A stretch of 64,000 bases of DNA, taken from NCBI GenBank assembly GCA_946186665.1, contig CAMHOE010000003.1, positions 1 to 64,000 on the forward strand. Direction: 5' to 3'. Made by a program: the position numbers and the translations under genes. The DNA is from an uncultured Clostridia bacterium (GTDB taxonomy: Bacteria > Bacillota > Clostridia > Oscillospirales > Acutalibacteraceae). How positions within the stretch are numbered: position 1 is the stretch's first letter; the number at the start of each line of letters is the position of its first letter. A model generated the notes under the pieces. It had not been told where the DNA came from. It worked only from the letters and a program-made list of their open reading frames with translations, and made no database searches. Positions 32,834 to 41,887 of the stretch are shown here, piece after piece.

Positions 32834-33652
32834 ATGAATTATAACACATTCAAAAATACATATCTGAACCGCCCTGTGCTTGTTGACTTTCATTTTCTGA
32901 TGAAGGTCATTCTGAGCGCAGCGGTTCTTTTTGCTGTTATCACCTTATCGTCCTGCGGTGAAGCGGAGAATTATTCCGATGACATTTCCGCTGTTACATC
33001 AGATATTTCTGATACGGCTGTGTTTGCCGGTAGTGAATATTCAGACGATGGGGAAGAAGCAGTCACCTTGAAGTACGACAGAAAGGTCATAGATATTCCG
33101 TACATATCCCAGCTGCCGGATTTTCCCACCGGCTGTGAGGGTGTATCTGCCGTGATGGTCCTGCGTACTGCCGGAGTTTATACAACACCCGAGCTGTTCT
33201 TCAAAAAGTACCTTACAATAACAGACTTTCCCTTTGACCCGGACAAAAGCTACTGCGGTGACCCGACAGACGAGTCCGGAATGGGCTGTTATGCTCCTGC
33301 TCTTGCGGAGGGGATGAACAAAGCTCTATCTTCCACATATTACGAAGCGACTGTTGTCAAGGGGCTTTCTATGGACGGGCTTTGCAGTGAATATATAGAC
33401 AGAAATATTCCTGTCATCATATGGGCAAGTGTGGAAATGTCACAACTCCACATTGTCAGGAAATGGGATTACAACGGCAAGCTGATAGAATGGAAGTCGC
33501 CTGAGCATTGTCTGGTACTTGTTGGATACGATAAAGAATACTATATCTTCAACGACCCACTTACCCATAAGTGCAAATACTACCCCCGAAACTCCGTTAG
33601 CTCCTCCTACAACATGATGGGAAGACAGGCGGTAATAGTGAATAATGAATAG
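32834..33652 (+). CDS. C39-family peptidase lipoprotein
   Basis: The 272-residue product has a hydrophobic signal with a lipobox-like LSSCGEAE, an acidic linker (residues 43-78), and a peptidase domain with C in FPTGCEGVSAVMVLR, H in SPEHCLVLVGYD and D in YIFNDPL, the triad order of Peptidase_C39_2. It is probably a membrane-held cysteine peptidase or inactive relative acting outside the cell. Neither the ATG at 32834 nor the one at 32900 (starting MKVILSAAV) has a clear ribosome site, so the start is uncertain. The final residues VNNE and the TAG stop come from the first units of composite repeat E. Confidence 0.8.
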   Translation: MNYNTFKNTYLNRPVLVDFHFLMKVILSAAVLFAVITLSSCGEAENYSDDISAVTSDISDTAVFAGSEYSDDGEEAVTLKYDRKVIDIPYISQLPDFPTGCEGVSAVMVLRTAGVYTTPELFFKKYLTITDFPFDPDKSYCGDPTDESGMGCYAPALAEGMNKALSSTYYEATVVKGLSMDGLCSEYIDRNIPVIIWASVEMSQLHIVRKWDYNGKLIEWKSPEHCLVLVGYDKEYYIFNDPLTHKCKYYPRNSVSSSYNMMGRQAVIVNNE

Positions 33653-34078
33653 TGAATAGTGAATAGTGAATAGTTGTGGTACGTTTTCGCTTATGCGAAA
33701 ACGAAATATTGTAAGTATAATAAAAACTATGACTTCATACCGCACAGGCGCATAATGAATAAATGAATACTGAAAACTTAAGACTTAATAATGAATAATA
33801 GTGGTCTGTTTTCGCGATGCGCAAACAATCATAGTAAGTATAATATAAACTATGACTTCATACCGTACAGGCGCATAAAGTTGTGGAGGGGAAGAAACTA
33901 TATATCCGTAGAAAACAGCCGAAACAGCAGCCCCTTAAGGGCTGCGCCGGCGGATGGTAACAAGAGTCTGACAAATCTGCGCCGTCAATCGCGGGCAGGA
34001 AAAGTATCGGTCCGGATATCAGAGTGAGCGCAAGCGAACGAGGGCGCGAATCGGGAGCGCAAGCCTTGCGCCTTGCGC
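33638..34078 (+). repeat. Composite intergenic repeat, copy E (two hairpin units)
   Basis: Unit 1 has heptads (33638-33674, GTGAATA and GTGAATAAT-type), the empty hairpin GTTTTCGCTTATGCGAAAAC and the core ATTGTAAGTATAATAAAAAC. Unit 2 has heptads of the GAATACT GAAAACT TAAGACT TAATAAT GAATAAT kind (about 33764-33801), a decayed hairpin, the core CATAGTAAGTATAATATAAAC and the GC-rich module (about 33912-34078). No 26-bp insert is present, so this is the empty state for both sites. It directly follows the peptidase gene and overlaps its end. Confidence 0.85.
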
Positions 34079-34082
34079 AAAA

Positions 34083-34107
34083 CACCCACGTCAAGGTGAC
34101 GTGGGTG
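34083..34107. terminator. Bidirectional terminator after htpG
   Basis: CACCCACGTCA (34083-34093) pairs with TGACGTGGGTG (34097-34107) around a 3-base loop, with CATTTTTT on one side and AAAA on the other. It is six bases beyond the htpG stop. Confidence 0.85.
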
Positions 34108-34113
34108 CATTTT

Positions 34114-35955
34114 TTACAGAAGCTCCATGACCTGAACGCTTCTTGCAACAAAGCCTTCAAGCTCTGCGGCGCTGAGCTTGCGCTGACTCATGACTGCAAT
34201 ATCAAAAATGTGTCTGCATAGAAGTCTGCGCTTTTCTTCGGGATATTCCGGGAGCTTTTTGATGATGCTGTTTGCTGTGTTGATGATGAGTGTCTCTGTG
34301 GCGTCTCCGGCTTCACCGAACATATTGCCGTATATCTTGCGGATATCACTCATACGTCTTTCGTATTCGTTGATGGCAAGGATAGCCGGTGTGTCGGTGG
34401 TTTTCAGGTTCTCAGCTTTTATTTCAAGCTTCTCCATATCAAGAGAGTCCTTGAATATGCCTATAAGCTCATCTGTATTTTCTGCTTTTTCGCTTTCGTC
34501 TGATTTAAGAGCCTCGCCTATCTCAGAGTCGATACGAACGAACTTGGTGTCTGTCTCCTTGTATTCAAGGAAGCTTACAAAATGAGTGTCGATATTATGC
34601 TCCAGTATAACAGCGTCAAGACCGTTATCCTTGAACATCTTTATATACTGAGCCTGTACATCTGTGCTGGATACATAGTATACCTTTTCATTGACCTTCG
34701 GAAGCTCGGAGAAGGTCTTGTATTCGCCATTGATGCTCTTGTACAGGATAATGTCCTTTACTCTGTCATAGAACTTCTCGTCCTTGATACAGCCGAACTT
34801 TATAAACGGTGAGATGTCATCCCAGTAGCTTTCATAATCCTTGCGCTCGTTCTTGAATACGGATGTCAGTTTGTCAGCGACCTTCTTTGTGATATGTCTG
34901 GATATCTTTGCGACCTCGCCGTCATTCTGGAGGAAGGAACGGGAAACATTCAGCGGCAGGTCAGGACAGTCGATAACTCCCTTAAGAAGCATAAGGAACT
35001 CAGGAACAACTTCCTTTATGTTGTCTGCGATATACACCTGATTTGCATAAAGCTTGATTTCGCCGGGCATTACCTGAAGCTTGTCTGTCTGCTTCGGGAA
35101 GTAAAGTATACCCTTCAGTCTGAATGGGTAGTCAACATTCAGGTGTATCCAGAAAAGCGGCAGATTCATATCCGTAAAGGTCTCTCTGTAGAAGTCCTCA
35201 TATTCCTCTGTTGTACAGTCTTTTGGAGCTTTCAGCCAGAGGGGAGAGATGTTGTTTACGGGCTTTTCTGTTTTGATGTTTTCAGTACCCTCTGTATTTT
35301 CCTTGTCGTCCTTTTTGTCATCATCCGAAACAGCGGTAAAGAATATTTCATATGGCATAAAGCGGCAGTACTTATTGAGTACTTCCCTTACTTTATATTC
35401 GCTGAGAAACTCTTTTCCGTCCTCAGAGATGTGCATTATAATGCTTGTACCCTTTTCAGCCTTTGTGCCGTCAGAGATCTCGTAGGTATGGCTTCCGTCA
35501 CTTACCCAATGCACGGGCTTAGCGTCTTTCTGATAGGATAGTGTTTCTATCTCAACCTTTTCCGATACCATATAAGCCGAGTAAAAGCCCAGACCGAAAT
35601 GACCTATGATACCTGCGTCTGCGTCAGTCTGGTCCTTGTATTTTTCAAGAAATTCCTGCGCTCCGGAAAAGGCTATCTGTGTGATGTACTTTTCCACCTC
35701 TTCTTCTGTCATACCGATACCGTTGTCAGTAACAGTCAGTGTTTTTGCGTTCTTGTCCAGAACGATATCGATTCTCGGCTTAACGTTGTCGTCGTCAGCT
35801 TCACCGATAAGGCAAAGACTCTGATACTTTTTAATAGCATCACAGCCGTTGGCAACGATTTCCCTGAGGAAGATATCCTTGTCCGAATACAGCCATTTTT
35901 TGATTATCGGAAATAAATTTTCCGAGTCTACTCTTATCTGTCCTTCTCTTTTCAT
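34114..35955 (-). CDS. htpG: Chaperone HtpG (Hsp90)
   Basis: The 613-residue product begins MKREGQIRVDSENLFPIIKKWLYSDKDIFLREIVANGCDAI. It has the GHKL ATPase motifs (REIVANGCDA, TVTDNGIGMT, GHFGLGFYSAYMV), the middle-domain KLYANQVYIADN and NVSRSFLQND, and a C-terminal dimerisation region. It is an ATP-dependent cytosolic chaperone. A charged linker (residues ~217-240, DDKKDDKENTEGTENIKTE) is longer than in E. coli HtpG, as in many clostridial versions. GGAGG precedes the ATG. It is a single-gene unit. Confidence 0.95.
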   Translation of the reverse strand: MKREGQIRVDSENLFPIIKKWLYSDKDIFLREIVANGCDAIKKYQSLCLIGEADDDNVKPRIDIVLDKNAKTLTVTDNGIGMTEEEVEKYITQIAFSGAQEFLEKYKDQTDADAGIIGHFGLGFYSAYMVSEKVEIETLSYQKDAKPVHWVSDGSHTYEISDGTKAEKGTSIIMHISEDGKEFLSEYKVREVLNKYCRFMPYEIFFTAVSDDDKKDDKENTEGTENIKTEKPVNNISPLWLKAPKDCTTEEYEDFYRETFTDMNLPLFWIHLNVDYPFRLKGILYFPKQTDKLQVMPGEIKLYANQVYIADNIKEVVPEFLMLLKGVIDCPDLPLNVSRSFLQNDGEVAKISRHITKKVADKLTSVFKNERKDYESYWDDISPFIKFGCIKDEKFYDRVKDIILYKSINGEYKTFSELPKVNEKVYYVSSTDVQAQYIKMFKDNGLDAVILEHNIDTHFVSFLEYKETDTKFVRIDSEIGEALKSDESEKAENTDELIGIFKDSLDMEKLEIKAENLKTTDTPAILAINEYERRMSDIRKIYGNMFGEAGDATETLIINTANSIIKKLPEYPEEKRRLLCRHIFDIAVMSQRKLSAAELEGFVARSVQVMELL

Positions 35956-36069
35956 CTTAAAAACCTCCGTTTTTTTGCTTAGTGTTTATATTTTGTGATT
36001 TGTTTTTTGTTACGTGTGTTTGTAAACCACCTTCTTAAATATACACATATATTTATAATTCCCATCTGA

Positions 36070-36165
36070 AATAAATTCAGCGGTTTTAGGAAAGGGGTCT
36101 GGGGAATAACCCTTTTTCCGCCGGAAAAGGGTTTTCCCCAGCGGGGTTTGGGGCAGAGCTCCGAT
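36070..36165. repeat. Hairpin repeat, copy 2 (related to 7555-7625)
   Basis: TTCAGCGGTTTTAGGAAAGG leads into a stem GGGGAATAACCCTTTT (36101-36116) / AAAAGGGTTTTCCCC (36125-36139). The lead-in matches 7561-7576, while the stem has changed on both arms. It lies just after the end of ftsK on the minus strand and may terminate it. Confidence 0.65.
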
Positions 36166-36167
36166 TT

Positions 36168-39086
36168 TCATTCTGCCGGCGGGGTGGACATATTGCGTTC
36201 CAACCATTGCTGATAGGTCATAAGGACCTGTCGGGGCTTTGAGCCTTCGTGGGGTCCCACTATGCCCATCTGCTCCATTTCGTCGATAAGCCTGCCGGCA
36301 CGGGCGTAGCCTAAGCGCAGTCTCCTTTGCAGAAGTGAGGTCGAAGCTTGTCCGGCTTCTACGACACATTGGATCGCCTGTTCCATCATCGGGTCGGTGT
36401 CTCCGTCGCTGACGTCAGACTGCTTTCCGCCGTTTTCAGGAATTGCACTGCGCTCTATCTGGTCTATCACATTCGGGTCGTATTCAACTATCTTGTTGCC
36501 TTTTATGAATTCTATTATATTTTCGATTTCATTGTCGTCTACAAAACAGCCCTGTACACGTATGGGCTTTGTTGTGCCGATAGGGGAGAAGAGCATATCG
36601 CCTCTGCCTAAAAGCTTTTCCGCGCCGCCGGAGTCAAGTATCGTTCTGGAGTCTATCTGAGACTTTACGGCAAAGGCAATACGGCTCGGCACGTTTGCCT
36701 TGATAAGTCCCGTGATGACATCAACAGAGGGTCGCTGTGTTGCTATCACAAGGTGCATTCCGGCAGCTCGCGCCATCTGCGCAAGACGGCATATGGACTC
36801 TTCCACCTCGTTGGGGGCTGCCATCATCAGGTCGGCAAGCTCGTCAATGACAATAACTATCTGACACATCTTTTTGAGCTTGTGTATTTCTTTGGGCTGT
36901 TCATCAGAGTTCTTTACCTCAGCCTGTGCCTGCGCAAGCATTTCATCCTCTTCAAAGGTTCTTTCGCTGTCATATGTATATGCTTCCTCAGCTTCGGCGT
37001 TCTGTTTGTCCACAAGTCTGTTGTAGCTGTGCATATCCCTTACATTATATTCCGCAAAGGTCTTGTATCTTTCAAGCATTTCGTTTACCGCCCAGTTCAG
37101 AGCGCCTGCGGCTTTTCTGGGGTCTGTAACGACAGGGACAAGAAGATGAGGTATGCCATTGTATACACCAAGCTCAACGACCTTCGGGTCTATAAGCATA
37201 AGCTTTACCTCATCCGGGTCTGATTTGTACAGCAGACTTACAAGCATGGAGTTTATACATACCGATTTACCGGAGCCGGTAGAACCTGCGATAAGCAGAT
37301 GCGGCATTCTTGCAAGGTCGGCAAGGGTTATCTTTCCGGTTATGTCCATGCCAAGCGCTACAGTAAGCTTGCTTTTGGCATTCTGGAATTCCTTTGACTC
37401 TACTAAGTTGCGCATTTTTACAACAGTCACGTTCCTGTTAGGCACCTCGATTCCGACGGCGTTTTTGCCGGGTATAGGCGCTTCTATTCTCACACCCGTA
37501 GCGGCAAGGTTCATGGCGATATCATCCGAAAGATTTGTTATCTTGCTTATCTTGACACCCGAAGCAGGCTGAAGCTCATATCTTGTTACAGAGGGTCCCC
37601 GGCTTATATTTATTATAGTGGTCTGTACACCGAAGCTTTTCAGTGTATCCACAAGAGTAGTCGCACTCTGATGAAGCTCCTGTGTTATGTTTTCCTGCTC
37701 ATCGTCGGGCTGAGGTTCAAGGAGTGTGAAGGGCGGCTTGAGATAATATCCTTCCACACCGTCCGTACCTATATCCGCAAAGCCGGAAAGCTCTGAGGGA
37801 GCAACTTTGCTGTCATCCTGTTTTGCTTCGGGCTGAGCCGTCTTAGCCGGCGGCGGATTTTTAGCACCTTTTTTCTTTTTATTGTCTGAACCGAAAACGG
37901 CATTGATAACATCATCATATGAACCTGAATCGCTTTCATTGTCGTCAGGCTGTACATTATTATCTGAAGTCTGAGCGTCCTGCCGGACAAGCGCGCTGAT
38001 GTCAATGTTATCCTCTGTAAGGAATACATCGTCATTGATATGTTCCATGTCACCGGTGACTGCCGGCTCATCTTTTTTCTTTGAACGTCTGGGGCTGATA
38101 TCCGGAATAAGCCCTTCTATACCGGTAGAACTATTCTTCTTTGAAGAAACAGACTGTTCAGCATTATCATCAGTTTCCGGTATTGCTTTTGCTTTTTTCT
38201 TTTTGTCAGCCTTTTCTGCCGGCTCAGGCTCATATATGGGAGTTTTGTCTATCCTGCGGTAATCGGAGTCAAAAGCTTCCCTGCGCTTGTCGGCACTGAG
38301 CTTCTGTTCGACCTTTTTGCTGACATATTCTTCCCTTGCCTGACGTCTTTTCTCGGCTTTTATTTTAGTTTCTTCTTCTCTTATCTTGCTCTTTATTTCT
38401 TTATGCTCACTTATACGTTCGTTGACAGGTTCTTTTATCCTCTCGATAATATTCATAAACAGCGCTTCGAAGGACATAAACACAAAGAACGACAGCAGTA
38501 CCAGAGTGATAAGAGCGCTTCCCACAGAGCCAAGAGTTCTCGCAAGTGGTATGCCAAGTACTCCGCCGATAAAGCCTGTGCCGTTACCTTCTGCTGCCTT
38601 GCGGAAGCAGTTCATAAGTTCGGTGCCGTAATCTCCCAGCTCCATTCCGTTCGAACCGAAGCAGAAAATCATCGTCGCAAACAGCACGACCGTTCCGCAG
38701 AAGAAAAACACCTTTAACGGGAAACGGTATGTTGATTTCTCCTTGAACATCTGCACTGCACAGTAAATGTTTATCAGCGGCAATATTATTCCCGTAAAGC
38801 CGAACAATCCCCAGTAACACTGGTGCAGCGACAGCCATATTTTATCTCCTTCAATAAAGTACAACAGAATACACAGTGCAGCAGTACACAACTGGACTAT
38901 GCCTTTTGTCGTTCTGCTCTTTTTTATGTAAAGCTCGGCTTCAGAGCGTGCTCTCTGTTTTTCAGCGGCAGTCTTGCTTTTACTTGTTTTACTCTTACTG
39001 CTCTGACTTTTCTTTGATGCTGCTGCTTTTTTTGTTCCGGTATTCTTTTTTGCGCCTGAGCTGCCATTTGTCTTTTTTTCTGCCAA
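36168..39086 (-). CDS. ftsK: DNA translocase FtsK/SpoIIIE
   Basis: The 972-residue product has four membrane helices (residues ~55-210), a long charged and low-complexity linker (~230-430), and a motor domain with Walker [15 protein letters not shown] and Walker [11 protein letters not shown]. It ends in a gamma winged-helix domain ([29 protein letters not shown]) that reads orienting DNA sites. It pumps chromosome ends across the division or sporulation septum. Translation probably begins at TTG 39084-39086, preceded by GGAGG at 10 bases; the upstream ATG at 39113 has no site. tepA lies nearby, as it does beside spoIIIE in Bacillus, which supports the SpoIIIE assignment. Confidence 0.92.
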   Translation of the reverse strand: MAEKKTNGSSGAKKNTGTKKAAASKKSQSSKSKTSKSKTAAEKQRARSEAELYIKKSRTTKGIVQLCTAALCILLYFIEGDKIWLSLHQCYWGLFGFTGIILPLINIYCAVQMFKEKSTYRFPLKVFFFCGTVVLFATMIFCFGSNGMELGDYGTELMNCFRKAAEGNGTGFIGGVLGIPLARTLGSVGSALITLVLLSFFVFMSFEALFMNIIERIKEPVNERISEHKEIKSKIREEETKIKAEKRRQAREEYVSKKVEQKLSADKRREAFDSDYRRIDKTPIYEPEPAEKADKKKKAKAIPETDDNAEQSVSSKKNSSTGIEGLIPDISPRRSKKKDEPAVTGDMEHINDDVFLTEDNIDISALVRQDAQTSDNNVQPDDNESDSGSYDDVINAVFGSDNKKKKGAKNPPPAKTAQPEAKQDDSKVAPSELSGFADIGTDGVEGYYLKPPFTLLEPQPDDEQENITQELHQSATTLVDTLKSFGVQTTIINISRGPSVTRYELQPASGVKISKITNLSDDIAMNLAATGVRIEAPIPGKNAVGIEVPNRNVTVVKMRNLVESKEFQNAKSKLTVALGMDITGKITLADLARMPHLLIAGSTGSGKSVCINSMLVSLLYKSDPDEVKLMLIDPKVVELGVYNGIPHLLVPVVTDPRKAAGALNWAVNEMLERYKTFAEYNVRDMHSYNRLVDKQNAEAEEAYTYDSERTFEEDEMLAQAQAEVKNSDEQPKEIHKLKKMCQIVIVIDELADLMMAAPNEVEESICRLAQMARAAGMHLVIATQRPSVDVITGLIKANVPSRIAFAVKSQIDSRTILDSGGAEKLLGRGDMLFSPIGTTKPIRVQGCFVDDNEIENIIEFIKGNKIVEYDPNVIDQIERSAIPENGGKQSDVSDGDTDPMMEQAIQCVVEAGQASTSLLQRRLRLGYARAGRLIDEMEQMGIVGPHEGSKPRQVLMTYQQWLERNMSTPPAE

Positions 39087-39170
39087 GCAATTTTCACCTC
39101 CGTAGCAAATCATTTATCAGCATTCAGCTGACAGCTAATACTAATATCGAATAAAGAAGTAGAAAAAATA

Positions 39171-39410
39171 AAGTTTCGCCAGCCTTTTCAAAGGCTGCGA
39201 GGTCCATGGGGCAGAGCCCCTGGTCGCCGTCCGCAGACGCCCATAGGAAGTACCCTTGGGGTACGGCGAAACCCCCTTTTTTAATCCCTCGGAATGGGGT
39301 GAATTCAAAAACAGTCCTGTGGACTGTTTTTGAAGAGGGGAAGCCCTGGAAGAGGGCTTCCCCTTGTAGCGGTCATAACAAAGTACCTCTGCTGCCGCAA
39401 GGCAGCACGA
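39171..39410. repeat. Hairpin-rich intergenic block with a 26-bp insert
   Basis: The block has TTTCGCC/GGCGAAA arms, a full 26-bp insert at 39238-39263 (minus orientation), and three perfect hairpins: AAAAACAGTCC/GGACTGTTTTT (39307-39331), GGGGAAGCCCT/AGGGCTTCCCC (39337-39363) and CTGCTGCC/GGCAGCA-type (39389-39409). It is built like the composite repeats but from different hairpins. It lies between uppP and ftsK. A 104-codon frame through it has no ribosome site. Confidence 0.65.
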
Positions 39411-39559
39411 AAAAACTAACGTTAATGACATCGGGACTATGCCTCGGACATCCATTTCTTCTTATATATTTGTTTATTGGATAATAGTATCAATAAATCT
39501 GACAATAATTATTTTCGGCGGCATATACATACCGCCGATATCCATTCTTTATTATATTC

Positions 39560-40501
39560 TCAGAACGTAAGCGGCTGATGTGTAAAAAAGTTTATCCCTG
39601 TGGAAAGCTCTATGATACTTACCAGTATTACAAGTAATCCTACGGCAGCCGTGTAAATGATGAAGATATACATTCTGTCTGTTGTGAGCAGCCATTTGAA
39701 TATCTTGATGGCAAAAAATCCCACAACCGCTGCAAGCACCATTCCTACTATAACATACAGGAAATTTATGTTTCCGACTCCGCCTTCAGAGAACAGTGCG
39801 TCCTTCGTTTCAAGAAGTGCGGCCGCAACTATGGCAGGAGTACCTAAAAGGAAGGAGTAGTCAAGCGCTACAGACCTGTTTATTCCGCGAAACTGACTTG
39901 CCGCCAGTGTAGAGCCTGACCTTGACAGTCCCGGGAAAATAGCTGCAAAGCACTGTGTGACACCTACTACGACTGCATCAACTGCATTGTATTTTTTACG
40001 TGGCTTTTTCCTGTATTTTTTGCCGTCAATTACTTTTACAGGCATTTTCTTTCTGCCGCTGAAAAACAGCAGTGCGCTTGTTGCGAGCAGTGCTATTCCT
40101 ATACAAATGAAGTATCCGTCATTTGTCAGAACATCTGCCAGGTCTTTTATTTTCATATCCGTTCCGGGTATAGGCAGGAACAGAAGGAAAAGCGGCAGCA
40201 GACCAATTATTATCATCATGGCAAGATTTTCCTCTGCTGTCATCTCGCTCCACTTGAACTGTTTTTTGAAAAGCTTTACGATGATACTTTTCAGGGCGGA
40301 GAAGAGCTTGATAACAAGCTTGATGTATATTGCGATAACGGCAGCCAGTGTACCGATATGCAGCATTACAGAGAAAAACAGATTATTGTCACTCATACCG
40401 GCAATATGCTGACATATTGCTAAATGTCCGCTGCTGGATACGGGAAGGAACTCTGTAAGTCCCTGTACGATGCCCTGAAATATCGCATCAAATAAATTCA
40501 T
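39560..40501 (-). CDS. uppP: Undecaprenyl-diphosphatase (UppP/BacA)
   Basis: UppP removes a phosphate from undecaprenyl diphosphate to recycle the cell-wall lipid carrier, and its loss lowers bacitracin resistance. The 313-residue product has about eight membrane helices and both signature motifs, QGLTEFLPVSSSGHL near residue 14 and FPGLSRSGSTLAA near 190. A cytoplasmic basic loop (KKYRKKPRKKYN) is slightly longer than usual. GGAGG lies before the ATG. It lies between tepA and ftsK on the same strand. Confidence 0.95.
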   Translation of the reverse strand: MNLFDAIFQGIVQGLTEFLPVSSSGHLAICQHIAGMSDNNLFFSVMLHIGTLAAVIAIYIKLVIKLFSALKSIIVKLFKKQFKWSEMTAEENLAMMIIIGLLPLFLLFLPIPGTDMKIKDLADVLTNDGYFICIGIALLATSALLFFSGRKKMPVKVIDGKKYRKKPRKKYNAVDAVVVGVTQCFAAIFPGLSRSGSTLAASQFRGINRSVALDYSFLLGTPAIVAAALLETKDALFSEGGVGNINFLYVIVGMVLAAVVGFFAIKIFKWLLTTDRMYIFIIYTAAVGLLVILVSIIELSTGINFFTHQPLTF

Positions 40502-40601
40502 ATTTTATGTACCTCCGAAAATCATACGGCAGCTTCTACTGCCGCGATAAAAGTAAACGTACTGCAATTCCACATTTTTAAAGGTTATCGGGAATTCTGA
40601 T

Positions 40602-41372
40602 TTATTGTTTACTATAACTGCTTCTTTTTCTGACTGCAACAGTCACAGGCTTATGCTCATGCTTTTCATTGCGGTGACAGTCTATCATTTTGTAAAGGGA
40701 ACAGACGGCACTGCTCAGGTCGCCTATAGAGTCTATCAGACCCTCTTTTACGGCGGCTTCTCCGTCAAGTATCGTTCCGATATCCATAACAAGCTCGTCT
40801 GTGTTCAGTGCAAGCTTTTCATACCTTTCGGCGGATATACCGGAATGTGCAGTCACAAAGTCCGTTATTCTTTTCTGCATCCGTTTGAAATACTCGAACG
40901 CCTGCGGAACGCCCAGCATAAGACCGTTCATTCTTACAGGGTGTATCGTCATGGTCGCAGACCGTGCGATGAACGACTTTTTAGCGGCTACTGCAATGGG
41001 AACACCGATAGAATGTCCGCCTCCAAGCACAAGGGAAACTACAGGCTTTTTCATGCCTGCCACAAGCTCAGCGATAGCAAGTCCTGCTTCCACATCACCG
41101 CCGACAGTATTCAGTATGACCAATAGTCCGTCGATTTCCCTGTCCTGTTCCGCTGCCACAAGCTGTGGTATTATATGCTCATATTTAGTGGTTTTATTCT
41201 GCGGGGAGAGTATATAGTGTCCCTCAATCTGACCTATGATAGTCATACACTGAACGATATACCTTCCGTTATCCGATATCAGCGAGCCTGACGCAATTAT
41301 ACTTTCCCGAGCAAGCTCCTGCATCCCTATTTCTTCGCTGTCATTTTTCGTTTCCTGCGATACCTGTAACAA
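40602..41372 (-). CDS. tepA: ClpP-like serine protease TepA
   Basis: The 256-residue product has a ClpP fold: NTVGGDVEAGLAIAE, the serine S121 in LGGGHSIGVPIAV and the histidine H144 in MTIHPVRMNG. This is the TepA (translocation-enhancing protein) family, which in Bacillus is encoded beside spoIIIE. Proposed roles are signal-peptide or membrane-peptide clearance. It lacks a signal peptide. Translation likely starts at TTG 41370-41372 with GGAGG 10 bases upstream; the intervening ATG is out of frame. The last 20 residues are basic (KPVTVAVRKRSSYSKQ). Confidence 0.85.
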   Translation of the reverse strand: MLQVSQETKNDSEEIGMQELARESIIASGSLISDNGRYIVQCMTIIGQIEGHYILSPQNKTTKYEHIIPQLVAAEQDREIDGLLVILNTVGGDVEAGLAIAELVAGMKKPVVSLVLGGGHSIGVPIAVAAKKSFIARSATMTIHPVRMNGLMLGVPQAFEYFKRMQKRITDFVTAHSGISAERYEKLALNTDELVMDIGTILDGEAAVKEGLIDSIGDLSSAVCSLYKMIDCHRNEKHEHKPVTVAVRKRSSYSKQ

Positions 41373-41435
41373 TCCGCATTCGCCTCCTGCAAATATTATA
41401 TGCAGAAAACAGCCTTTAATGCGAAGCGTAGTGTA

Positions 41436-41825
41436 TCACAGTCGGTATTTTTTATTTACAGTATTGCACAGGGCAGAGACGGGGATAGTAAGAAGTCCCC
41501 ACAAAAAACTGTACAGCGGACATATCTGACCGCAGAAATTAAAGCGCATATCTGAATAATCCCAGACGTCAAGCTTCAGACAGATATTGAATATAAATCC
41601 GGCTATCAGCTCAAAAAAGGTTATGACGCTGCTGCCGATAACGCACTTTACCATAAGTCTGACATCTGATATTTTCTTAAAAATTTTGTACAGCACAGTG
41701 AAGCAAACGCCCCCTGTCAGTACCATTGACCAATGCGTGTATCTTCGCCATAATATTTCGACCAGTCCGTACAGACAGCCGCCTATCACGAAGAGGATAC
41801 AAACGCAGCGGATATTTTTCTTCAT
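41436..41825 (-). CDS. Small membrane protein, putative type IV ABC-transporter-like (CmpB family)
   Basis: The 129-residue product has four membrane helices and the segment FFELIAGFIFNICLKLDVWDYSDM...NFCGQICPLYSFLWGLL. This follows the family pattern seen in putative ABC_trans_CmpB proteins (E in helix 3, W-D-Y-S, N-x-x-G-x-I). Its function is not established. GGGTGAG precedes the ATG. It stands alone between tepA and the SGNH hydrolase, in the same orientation. Confidence 0.65.
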   Translation of the reverse strand: MKKNIRCVCILFVIGGCLYGLVEILWRRYTHWSMVLTGGVCFTVLYKIFKKISDVRLMVKCVIGSSVITFFELIAGFIFNICLKLDVWDYSDMRFNFCGQICPLYSFLWGLLTIPVSALCNTVNKKYRL

Positions 41826-41887
41826 GCAAACTCACCCAAGGTTATTGTCTGCAAAAAGAAGAAAAATATCATAGCATTTTGTAAGTA

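Noticed and set aside
33440-33745. 101-codon minus-strand frame over repeat E
   Set aside because: It consists of antisense of the C39 gene joined to translated heptad repeats and has no ribosome site.
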